From Kipferlia bialata (lineage: Eukaryota; Fornicata): a DNA stretch of 20,224 nucleotides. Made by a program: the position numbers and the translations under genes. Shown piece by piece: positions 9,617-18,984 of this stretch (within the stretch, counting starts at the first letter, position 1; each line of letters starts with the position of its first letter). The stretch spans positions 24,837 through 45,060 of the forward strand of contig BDIP01000022.1 in assembly GCA_003568945.1 (NCBI GenBank), read 5' to 3'. Under the pieces are notes generated by a model, which had not been told where the DNA came from, ran no database searches, and worked only from the letters and a program-made list of their open reading frames with translations.

Positions 9617-10257
9617 GGCATGGCTGGGTGTACTACTACCTTGGGCCAAGGCGTCGAGTTTGATACCGAGGGGTGTTCTGAAGCTATGGGGTTGCTGTAG
9701 GGTAGTTGGAGGGATGATGGTAGGAGACCTAGCCCACTAGTGCTAGTGGTACTAGGGGTCCTCGTGGGGCTAAAGGGTGTTAGAGGACAAGGGTTGCAGG
9801 TGGATGGTGCAATCCGACTTTGCTTTGTGTATGTTGTGTTGTTATGTTTGCAGAATCGTTCATTATTGAGTAATATTATGTTAATATAAGCGGAGGTGTT
9901 CATGTATTAGTTTCTTGGTATGTATACAGACAAGGGAACTGACTGTCAAACACTCACTCACGAAATCCATTGTAGCCACCCTAGACTGGCATACACCACA
10001 CACATACCATAGGAACACACTAATACACACTGGTATAGATACAGGCATCGCTAGACACCCTCATACCATCATACAACAACATCGCCAACCACACACGCAC
10101 ACCCTCTTCTTCGGTTAGAACATCCAAACATACACACACCTACTCTCCCACTCATACAGACTCTCTCTCTCTCTCTCTTGAAAAACCCCCTTGGCCAAAA
10201 CAATGCACTTACACCCCTACAAACAGAGGCAGACAGGGGATACTACACCCTTAATGT
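9617..10257. other. Convergent 3' intergenic region, 641 nt
   Basis: It lies between the stop of the SMP gene (9616) and the stop of the SPRY gene (10258). The first 280 nt are moderately complex and G-rich; an AT-rich patch follows near 9860-9890, then CA-rich sequence and a (CT)n tract at about 10161-10178. No spliced coding pattern and no tRNA-like or rRNA-like sequence was seen. Confidence 0.6.
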
Positions 10258-11550
10258 CTACCCCTTCATCTTTGCAGAAGTGGGTGTGATTGTGACCCTG
10301 TCCCCCTTGTCCCACATCTCCACATAGGGACACACACAGGCAGGGAGGGACCGGAAGGCAGTGCCGCGGTACCTGGCATTAGGGTGGAGAGAGACTATGA
10401 ACATACACACACACACACACATACACAAACAGAAAGAGAGAGAGAGAGAGAGAGAGAGACTGTTGCCCACCTGCCATCCACGCCAAAGACATACAGAGAG
10501 GGAGAGAGATATATATACACAATATATACACAATATATACACAATATATATATATACCTGCCATCCACGCCAAAGGCCACGCTGCGCTTGGGAATACTGG
10601 GGGTGAGAGGGGTTGAGAGGGGGTGAGAGGGGATGAAGTGATGACTGGCATGTGAATGGAATGGATGCAGAGCACCCACCTTACTATGACTGTGATCTCT
10701 GAGCCCTCTCCGAACTCATCGGTGTATCGGTAGCCCTGGGGTGAGGGGGAGAGCGGAACATAGTATTGATATGCATATACTTGATCAACAGCTCTAACTT
10801 GTCCTCGCCCACCTTATCCCTCCACTGTGCCATGATATATACAGACTAGTAAAGATATCTATAGGTGTGTGTCTCTATACCTTGTTCCCCGTGCACCTGT
10901 TCCCCCCACTGTACAGGGCCCATCCCAGGGGGGTGCGGTGGATGTTCTCAAGACTGAGGGTAAGGGACAGAGAGAGAGAGAATGAAAGGGAGAGATAAAG
11001 AGATTCATACTCACCCTGCACTGGGGTCACACACCCCTAGCATGATGCCGGATTGACACCTATCTACCCTGGGGGTGAGGGGGGGGGGGGAGTGTGTGTG
11101 TATATGAAACAAAGGATGACGCATGTAATAATACATAGCAATGAGATCATTTACCATCACTCATCCACCCACCTGAATGTGATTGAGTGCACCCCCTCCG
11201 TCCACCCCTTCCCCACAAGGACAGCACGCCAACCAGGGTCGCCACCGCCCTACAGGGTTAGACGACGAATCATATAGAAGTGTATTAACAGTCGATAGCT
11301 AGCAAAGAGGAATAGAAGGATATACGTACCTGTCTCTCGCATGCCCTGTTGTGTCTGTGCAGACTGATACCCCCATGGCAGAGAGTGGTGGAGAACGACA
11401 GGGGGGGAGGGCCTAGTGGGTGAGGATTGTCTACTGTAAACATACAATGTGGGTATGAAGCCACCCACCTCTCCTAACCATCCGTGTCCCAGAGCTGGAC
11501 CCCTCAGTCTCTCCCCCAGTGGTAGCCCCCTCTGCCCCACTGGACCTACC

Positions 11551-11582
<32 letters not shown>

Positions 11583-14009
11583 TTGAGCCACCTGTGCCTA
11601 TGGCCAGGGAGGGGATGTGGGGGACCTGGGTGTTAGTGTGTCATTACTGAAGTCTAAAGAGACGAACACAATGCAGAGAGTAGCAATATACAGTATACTG
11701 TTCCTTGGAAGGATTTGTCCCAACACTCATAACTGAACATAGTATGGTAGAGGTTACGTCTGTATAGTGCACTGTACCTTAGGCACCCTTGTCCTAAGCC
11801 TCACTACATTATACTGTATATATATGTTAGAATTACATTGTGAACATGTACCTTGGGTGGCTTAGCCGTGTCCCCGTACCCCTCATCGTCTGTGACACTC
11901 TCTACCTCAGACAGGGCATGGTGACACTCCTCGTCAAGCCTCTCTCTCTGCCTCTCCCTCTGCCTCTCTCTCTTGGACACGCCCTTGAAGCAGGGGATCT
12001 TGGCAGCATCTTTCCCACTCTCCCTCCCACTCTCTCTCTCCCTACCCCCCTTTACCACTAGGGTCTGAGGTGTGACTGTCATCTCAGGTGAGGCTGGGTC
12101 ATCCCTACCTGACAGGACAGGCAGGGACCGGCAGGGGGCACTGGAGTGAGAAGAGAGGTAGAGAGGGAGAGAGAGAGAGAGAGAGTACCTGGGCGTGGGG
12201 TTGTCCTTGATGATTAGAATGGCATGTACATACATGCATAGAGTTATCACTATATATACAAGACATGTATGCAGCTATCTCTCTACCTCAGTGTTGGGTT
12301 GTCCTTGATGAGTGCCAGCAGGTCTGCATTGGAGGTGACAGGGTTGGGGGTGAGGGTGGCACACTGGGGTCAAAGGAGGGAGCAGGAGAGCAGCAAGAGA
12401 CATCGGTGAGACAGACTAGGATGGAACAGGTAAGGAGGATGGGTGTGTGTATGTGTATATAAAGAGGAGAGTGAACTACGTACCGACACCGACTTCTGTA
12501 TGTGCTCCATGGTCAGCATCACCTGCTGCGGGATGTTCTCTCTGAAGGGTTGGGGAGAGAGACAGGAAGAGAGAGAAGGATGACAATCGGCAAGTGACAG
12601 GGGAGAGAGAGAGAGTATAAAGAGCAGTGTATATGCAGAGCCACCCACCTAAGTGACCGGACTGACTCCTTAATAGAGCCCATCTCCACCAGACCTGACG
12701 CATACTCAGACCGCTGCTGCTGACGGTAAGGCTAAATAGATATACCTGATAAGAGAGCTAAGTACTATACATATACACTCATGTCATACCTTGAGCTGTT
12801 TGCCGACATCCCATAAAACATATATATAATCATATATACTACAATATACATCTCTACTTCCTCTCCTACCTTGAGCTGTTTTCCGACGTGTCTGACGGAG
12901 TGTGTGACCTCAGAGTGCATCCTATCCAGCTTGGCATCCACACTCTTCCTGGGGTGGGTTAGGGAGATATACACATACTACCGTGAGAACAGTTACATAT
13001 CTAAATAGATACGTAGTCATATACCTGTAACTCCTGAACTCCTCCACCAGAGATATTATATATATATATTCATTTATACACATACAGGTATAGATGCGCA
13101 TACACACATATATATATATACCCATACCTGTAACTCCTGAATTCCTCCACCAGAGACAGCATGGTCTGGCAGAGAGAGTCATACTCAGCTCTGGAGACAG
13201 TGTCTCCCTTGTCCCTCTCTCTCTCTCTCTCCCTGTCTCTCCCACTCTCTCGCCGTCCCTTCTTCTTCCCATCACCCTCCCCCCACATATCTACCCCCTC
13301 ACCCCTAGCTGGCCTGGATTCAGAGGGTGGAATGCATTGAGACATGAATATACACGCACTATTGGCCCAAATACTATATTCTTAGCTGTATATGCCTGAG
13401 GTCATTTCGGTATCACTTCCAGAACGGTATCGGTATCGGTATCAAAATATGTATTCCCACGACAATATCCAGTCCATGGGTGCGAATTTACACCTAATAG
13501 AGCATTATAGACCACCAGATAAGACTGAGGACAGACCACTGAGGTATACATCTACCCATACTGATATAATGAATAGTGTATCGTATCTACAATACCTAGG
13601 CGGTGTCATGCTGGCAGGCACGGAGTCACCTTCCAGGGGCTGCCATATCAGCTGGGAGGAGGAGGGTCTGCCAGAGCGCCTGGACCTAGGGGTGAGAGGG
13701 GAGACTGAACAATAGGGACACTCTACAGTGTCTGGGTCTACAGTATAGGCCTGCGAGACAGGGATAGCACACATGTCCACACATAGTCATCCCCCATATA
13801 GGGATACATAGACCTACGGCAGCCACAGATATGCATATATTCCCTCATAGTGAGGTGTTGCCAACACTTACTGTGACCGGAACTTGTATATATACGTATG
13901 AGTATGACTCCCATTACCTACGCTTCCCCCCGGCCTCCACACCCCTCTGGTCGGTCCTCCTCCTTTCATCCGGGGCCAGATCGGCCCCTAGACTCATCAC
14001 TCCCTCCAT
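10258..14009 (-). CDS. Coiled-coil protein with carboxyl-terminal SPRY domain
   Basis: Exons in transcript order: 14009-13918, 13685-13596, 13313-13128, 12948-12870, 12719-12649, 12541-12484, 12363-12287, 12140-11852, 11625-11469, 11412-11330, 11249-11173, 11068-11015, 10953-10881, 10735-10680, 10596-10558 and 10372-10258. All phases agree and give 531 residues. Residues 1-100 are basic and disordered. Residues about 103-200 look like a coiled coil (AEYDSLCQTMLSLVEEFRSY onward). Residues 215-365 are charged and repetitive with Arg-Glu runs. Residues about 370-530 form a SPRY domain: LSFSTTLCHGGISL, GWRAVLVGKGWTEGVHSITF, SGIMLGVCD, GWALYSGG, SVAFGVDGRYRGTAFRSLP. SPRY domains bind protein partners; the partner and pathway are unknown. 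No RING or B-box precedes it, so it is not a plain TRIM protein. A later ATG at 13345 is an alternative start. Confidence 0.82.
10463..10590 (-). repeat. Copied tail of the 39-nt SPRY exon
   Basis: The tail CTTTGGCGTGGATGGCAG of the small exon 10596-10558 recurs downstream in the intron, ending at about 10470, with its own GT donor. The intron between the copies is made of ATATATACACA units and (AG)n in the transcript. Only the upstream copy has a matching acceptor and the phase needed to join the exon 10372-10258. Confidence 0.75.
12181..12320 (-). repeat. Copied exon tail in the linker region of the SPRY gene
   Basis: The exon tail encoding LIKDNPTL (ending 12287) recurs at about 12220-12188 in the transcript direction and reads ATCAAGGACAACCCCACGCC before CAG and a GT donor. 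The original reads CCAACACTGAG before its donor. The copy therefore changes the end of the exon but keeps the donor. Confidence 0.7.
12785..12895 (-). repeat. Copied exon tail in the coiled-coil region
   Basis: The sequence encoding GKQLK at the end of the exon 12948-12870 recurs about 80 nt further on, at roughly 12810-12790, ending in CAAG and a GTATG donor. AT-rich sequence separates the two. The shared part is about 22 nt with one or two differences. Confidence 0.7.
13022..13160 (-). repeat. Copied exon tail encoding LVEEFRSYR
   Basis: The last 30 nt of the exon 13313-13128 recur at about 13054-13024 with near identity. The copy keeps the ACAG end and a GTAT donor. The spacer is (TA)n and (CA)n-rich. 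This is one of the clearest exon-tail duplications in the gene. Confidence 0.82.
13405..13445. repeat. Short GGTATC tandem repeat in a SPRY-gene intron
   Basis: A sequence with GGTATC units (three in direct tandem near 13426-13443 and one at about 13409) lies in the intron between exons 13685-13596 and 13313-13128. It has no evident function. Confidence 0.6.
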
Positions 14010-14301
14010 CTCTCGGAAGGTGGAACCACCAAGGTAGTCGAAAAGCGAGCTCCAGAGTCAAAGCAAGTTTCAGCTGGTTGACAAATCGGTTGCAGAAAGG
14101 GTCCAAAAATTCAGGTACATCAGTGAGCACTGTAGAGAGCAGATTGTCCCCTCTCTACCGCTACTGTAGATGGAGACGACACATTTGGGGGGAGGGGGGA
14201 GAGACCGCCACTGATTGAATGCTGTCTCTCAGAGATAGACCTCCTGAAGTGTTCTTGAGCAGTCTGGTAGATCTGGTACTCTATCTGTGACCAGTCTGAG
14301 T
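14010..14301. promoter_or_regulatory. Shared 5' region between the divergent SPRY and Tul1-like genes
   Basis: The 292 nt separate start codons on opposite strands (14009 minus, 14302 plus). The region lacks the microsatellites of the introns. No named promoter element could be identified. If the SPRY gene instead starts at 13345, this region is 956 nt long. Confidence 0.45.
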
Positions 14302-17300
14302 ATGCAGGGTCTCCCGCTCTCTCTCCTCCTCCTGCTGGCTGTGCTGGTAGTGTCAGAGTGTGCGTACCCAGACGCAAATGCCAGTGTACTAGGCCTAGTG
14401 GTGACCAAGGTGACACCCCCCCTCCCCCGGGTGTCTGGTGTGCTGAGGGGTGTGCTACAGACACTGGGGGTGGACTGGATGGTACCCACCAACTGGTACA
14501 ACTGGCACAGCCGCAATGGTGATACAGGAGTGGGGGTGGAGGGGGGCACACTCTCTGAGGAGTACATAGGTATATACTATATATTATTATATATGTATAT
14601 ATATAGTTTCTCATTACTTCTATGCATCACTGATACTGATACTGATACCTAGGTGTATGGGAGGGGTCGCTGGTCGGGGAGGTACCCGTTGACACCACTC
14701 TCCTACCGTCACCAGTGAAGGAGGAAGCGAGAGAGGGAGAGAGAGAGAGAGAGGCAGAGGCAGAGGGAGAGACAGGTGCCGTGGGTACTATCACCATGTA
14801 CACTGGGACCACCCAGCTGCAGGTAGTGGACACCCAACCCGGCACAGACACCACTGTATACGACACTGTCACTGGGGTGCTCACCGTCAGAGCAGGGGCA
14901 TCTCTGCTGTGCACTTTCTTCAGGTACATATTATATTTGCCTACACATATATACTTCCGGATACCGGAGTATGTCAATCCCCCCCCCCCCTTCCTCACCC
15001 CAGATGGGCTGTGGTTGGGAGGGTCTATGCCGGGACAGGCAGGGTGGTGTTGCAGGTGTGGTGTGGGTATACATACATGATGGAGATACCAATACTTGCA
15101 TAATATAGGCCTCACTTGAGACTGGTTAATGTGTGCATGATGTAGCGTTCTCTCTCTTCTCTCACCCAGGGCTCCCCCACCTTCGACCCCTCCTCTGAGT
15201 ACCCGGCATTCACAGTCGACAACCTGGTGGAGGTATTGGTATATTTGTCTCTGTACATGTCTGTATCGTATTCTCAATACAGATATACATAAAACTTACA
15301 TAAGTAAATATTTATTAATATGTATTCTGTCTGCATATCCACTCATTCCAGGACCTTGACTCAGCCGGCTCCGACCCCTCTGTCTCATGGCCACCCTTCA
15401 ACACAGAGGACGTTATACCAAACACAACAATATCAGGTAGATACATATATACATATATATAGAGAGAGATAGGGAAGTGGATGTGGATGCTATACATGAG
15501 TATGGCTCACCCCCAGACCCCATGAAGGCCACCCTCGAGGTCTATCTAGAGCCATCGGAGTGGTCTGCTGGCATGGTACACGATACCATACCCGTCTACC
15601 CACACGGTGACAAGCAGAGTGGCGTCATTGACATTGGTCCCTACACGATTGACACAGAGGACTGTCAGGCTGGGACAGCGTTTTCCAGGGAGTACCGGCT
15701 GACGTTCAACATGCAGGTGGGGTACACTGTGGTATATTGTGGATATTGTATACAGTATGTAAGTTTGGGTGTGATACAACTAAATTCTTGACACATTGAT
15801 CTTTGTGACTGTATGTTCTGTTTCGCTCATGTCAGGTCGGGGTCTCTGATCCTGCGAGTTACACCAAGATAGCTACACGTTATGGTAGGCTGTCTCTGGC
15901 TGGGAGTGTCGGGTGTGCATTGGGGTGGTACTTACTCAAGGTACATTATCATCAAGACCACTACGTTATATGGTTCCGCCTCTCCATTATGTAACCCCCA
16001 CTATGTGTACAACACTCTACTCTAACCCCAGCGCCACTACCAGGAGGACCCCTCCATCCAGACCAGGGTGTCAGCACTAGGGCTCACACTGCTAGGTACA
16101 TACCACATACCAATCTACTTATACTCTCTGCGGTACCAACTCCACAAGTCTACTACTCCCCAGCACCCATGTACTATTCCCCCAATGAAAGACGAATTCC
16201 TGTTCTATATATATTCTTGCCATTTTTCCATTCCCTCCCTACCCCCAGTCATCTCTGACTCCTCCCTGTCCCTCCTCAACCTGGGCACTGCCGTACTGAT
16301 ACCTCCCATCATGACGGCACTCACAGTGGCTAGTATAGGTAAGTTGAGATAGGAGGTGATATGACAGACTTGCTGTTTCTATGTAAGCCTTAGTGCTTGA
16401 ATGTGTTTGCGCGTTGGACACTCACCTCCAGTCCAGCTGATGTCTGCGGGTGTGTTTGGAGTGGCCCTTGCCCTGACCACACAGCACATAGAGGTGCCAG
16501 GGACCAATGCACCAACTAGGGTATGGTACAGTGTATGCATACCTTGCTCTGTCTGTGTACATATACACCCGACTCACCCCGCCAGTCCTATGCCGCAGTG
16601 TATCTGTCCCAGTTCACCCTACTCACACTGTGGCTGTTCTTTGGAGAGACAGGTGGGGATAGTGTGCTTAGACACTATTGAGTGAGATTATATACCTCAT
16701 TCCATCTGACCCCAGGAGTCCTGGCCTCCCTCATCACCTTCTCCCTGTGGCCCCTGTGTCAGATACTCAAGACAGCACGCTCACGCACACTGTCCCCATT
16801 CTCACCCCTGGCCCTGTTCCTGTTCACGGTGCCTAGGTATCTTTACTCATATCTCATAGACGGTATACATGTGTATAGTACATATCCCCATCTGACCCCT
16901 CAGGGTATGGTTCCTGGGGTACCTCTTCATGTACCGCCGCAACGTGCTAGTCTTCACCCCCTCTGCCCCCTATGCACTGGCCTCTCTCCTGGGCACCCTA
17001 TGCCTCATGGGTGTCATGTGTCTGCAGAGAGTGAGTGCTACACTTGGGTTGGAGATACCAGCAAAGAACCGTTGGACATACGGTACGTAGGTGTATACTG
17101 TAATATCGCGTAGATACTCACCCCAAGAGCAGGACGTGCCTCAGTCCATCATAGATCAGTGCCAGATCGACTATGCCCTGGGGGGGATAGAGGGGTCATC
17201 CGCATCCAGCAGTGAGGCAGAGAGGGAGCCGGAAGAGCCACCGTACCATGTGTCAATGAGTGGAAGGTGGGTGGGAGATCATTGTAAATGAGGTACAGTG

Positions 17301-18636
17301 AGAACATATCACTCCTCCACTGACCACTCAATTGATCAGTGTCAGCATCCATGGAACATGTGAGGGTGGTGTTTGCACTTGTTCTCACCCACAGACTCCG
17401 TACCCGGTCACCGACCTCTGAGCCCACTACCACACCCTCTGTGGCGCTGTCCCCAGCATTGGATACACACACAGATGGTGCCTCAGTACAGAAGGGTCCC
17501 ATACCCTATGACATTGATGAGAGTGCCAGGGGTATAGGCAGGACAGATGCACCTCCCCTAGGTCCCCTTGGTGTAGGTGATGCCACCCCTACTTCAGGGT
17601 TTACCCGAATGATGAGTGAGGGAGAGGCTGATGGGGATTGTGCCACGGACGATGATGGGCCACCCCCTAGTACTAGTGAGAGAGGGGTAGAGGCATCCAT
17701 ACCCACCACTGACATATGTACTGTAGATGGGTCACAGGCTATTTCCAGAGATACCCCTGTGCTAAGTGGCAGTGTGAGTGAGGGTACCTCCCCCTGTGAT
17801 GTCGTGTTTCCCCCTGTCCCCTGGGAGGATGGGGACAGGCAGTTCAACAACCCATCAGGTACTGCGTTTATGAGAATACATTCCATTCTGTGTAGAGGGG
17901 AGTGCTATTGGCTATATCTACATGGCCGCAACAACTCTCCCTGACCTAATACTAATTCAGGCACATTCTCAGTCTTGCTATCCCGCCTTCGCCGTGCCTC
18001 TCAGTCTCTGTGGCAGTGTACTACTGGTATATTGGTCAAGCTCATTGCAGCCCCAGGTGGTACCAGGGTGAGACAGGCAGACACATCACCGGAACAGGTA
18101 CAGAACTCTAACTCTCACCCGATGTTGTTCTGTGTGAGATTCAATATACATTAGAGTGGGATTCTCTATGTATATGCCTCACCCCCAGGCTGAGCCCTCC
18201 CTAGACCCCCATGACCCACTGACACTGCTGACATGTCCAGTGTGTCTCGGGAGGTAGGTGCATATATGTGTGTGTGTGTCTCATTTACATATATATGAAT
18301 ACCCAACCCCAGACTGAGCCATGACTGTAGAGTATGGGTCACCCCCTGCAACCACGTGTACCACAGACACTGCCTGAGGGGGTGGATCAACCAGCACAGG
18401 TATATATATATGTGGTATATGAGTATAAGAGTGTACTAGTATGGTGCAACTAGAATCTATATATGTATGTGTCTGTGTGGGTTGGACTGCCTGAGGGGCT
18501 GGATCAACCAGCACAGGTATGTGGAGCATGTAGGTTCTGCCGTCGTGATGCATATTGTCACACGACTGACATACTATACCCTCACCCCAGGACCTGTCCA
18601 TACTGCAGGGCAGACCTCCCGGTATGCTATGAGTAG
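14302..18636 (+). CDS. TUL1: Tul1/Dsc1-family multi-span membrane RING-H2 E3 ubiquitin ligase
   Basis: Nineteen exons join in phase (14302-14569, 14653-14923, 15004-15055, 15170-15232, 15352-15436, 15517-15716, 15836-15940, 16032-16095, 16249-16338, 16432-16520, 16586-16652, 16716-16836, 16904-17082, 17128-17266, 17395-17858, 17961-18097, 18189-18253, 18313-18399, 18591-18636), 863 residues. A signal peptide (LPLSLLLLLAVLVVSECA) leads into a luminal domain of about 300 residues, then roughly seven membrane spans (residues about 330-540), including LLVISDSSLSLLNLGTAVLI and LWPLCQILKTARS, blocks typical of Tul1. A Ser/Thr/Pro-rich acidic cytosolic linker follows (about 555-800). The RING-H2 finger has Cys 814, 817 and 832, His 834 and 837, and Cys 840, 851 and 854 (VTPCNHVYHRHC, CPYCR). 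Tul1/Dsc ligases act in Golgi and endosome membrane-protein quality control. The stop follows nine residues after the last Cys. Confidence 0.9.
18370..18520 (+). repeat. Copied exon tail inside the RING of the Tul1-like gene
   Basis: The exon tail from GACACTGCC to CAGCACAG (ending 18399) recurs at about 18484-18516 with GGACTGCCTGAGGGGCTGG near its start. It keeps the AG end and a GTATG donor. It is the only clear exon-edge copy I find in this 19-exon gene. Confidence 0.85.
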
Positions 18637-18984
18637 TTGTCATGTTCCAACAGTGACAGTCGCAGTGCTTTTGCTAACGGTTTGTAACTGGAAGGGCGTC
18701 TGACACAGTGGAAAGAGACACGTAATTGTAAGGGACAGTGTACTTGTGTTATGGTTACATGTGTTTCTGACAATGTTGTATTACCTCCCATGCTGTTGTG
18801 AGGGATGCTGAGTTTGCGGTATGCCACAGATTGGGCCTAGTGCACTCGTATATGCAGCGAATAGTTCATAGAGAAGGTGTATCATCGAGTCAGTTCTGGG
18901 GTCTTGTTTTTGTTCATCTCTGAACCCTCAATGCATCGTGCCCATTGACCTTGCACGTCGGTTTACGTCCTATACCAAGGTAGA
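18637..18984. other. Intergenic region between two plus-strand genes, 348 nt
   Basis: It holds the 3' end of the Tul1-like transcript and the promoter of the next gene. Sequence is of ordinary complexity with no microsatellite. No open frame with splice signals and no recognisable RNA gene or AATAAA signal was seen. Confidence 0.6.

Noticed and set aside
13392-13715. A 107-codon plus-strand frame between two genes
   Set aside because: The opposite strand here carries an exon with CTCACCCCTAG acceptor and GT donor in the right phase for the SPRY gene. The plus frame has no recognisable content.
14627-15277. A 216-codon open frame on the minus strand
   Set aside because: It is antisense to four exons and three introns of the Tul1-like gene, whose phases and signal peptide are consistent. 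No family features were seen in the minus reading.
17506-17886. A 126-codon minus-strand frame over the linker exon
   Set aside because: It mirrors the long Ser/Thr/Pro-rich coding exon of the Tul1-like gene; low-complexity coding sequence often leaves the other strand open.
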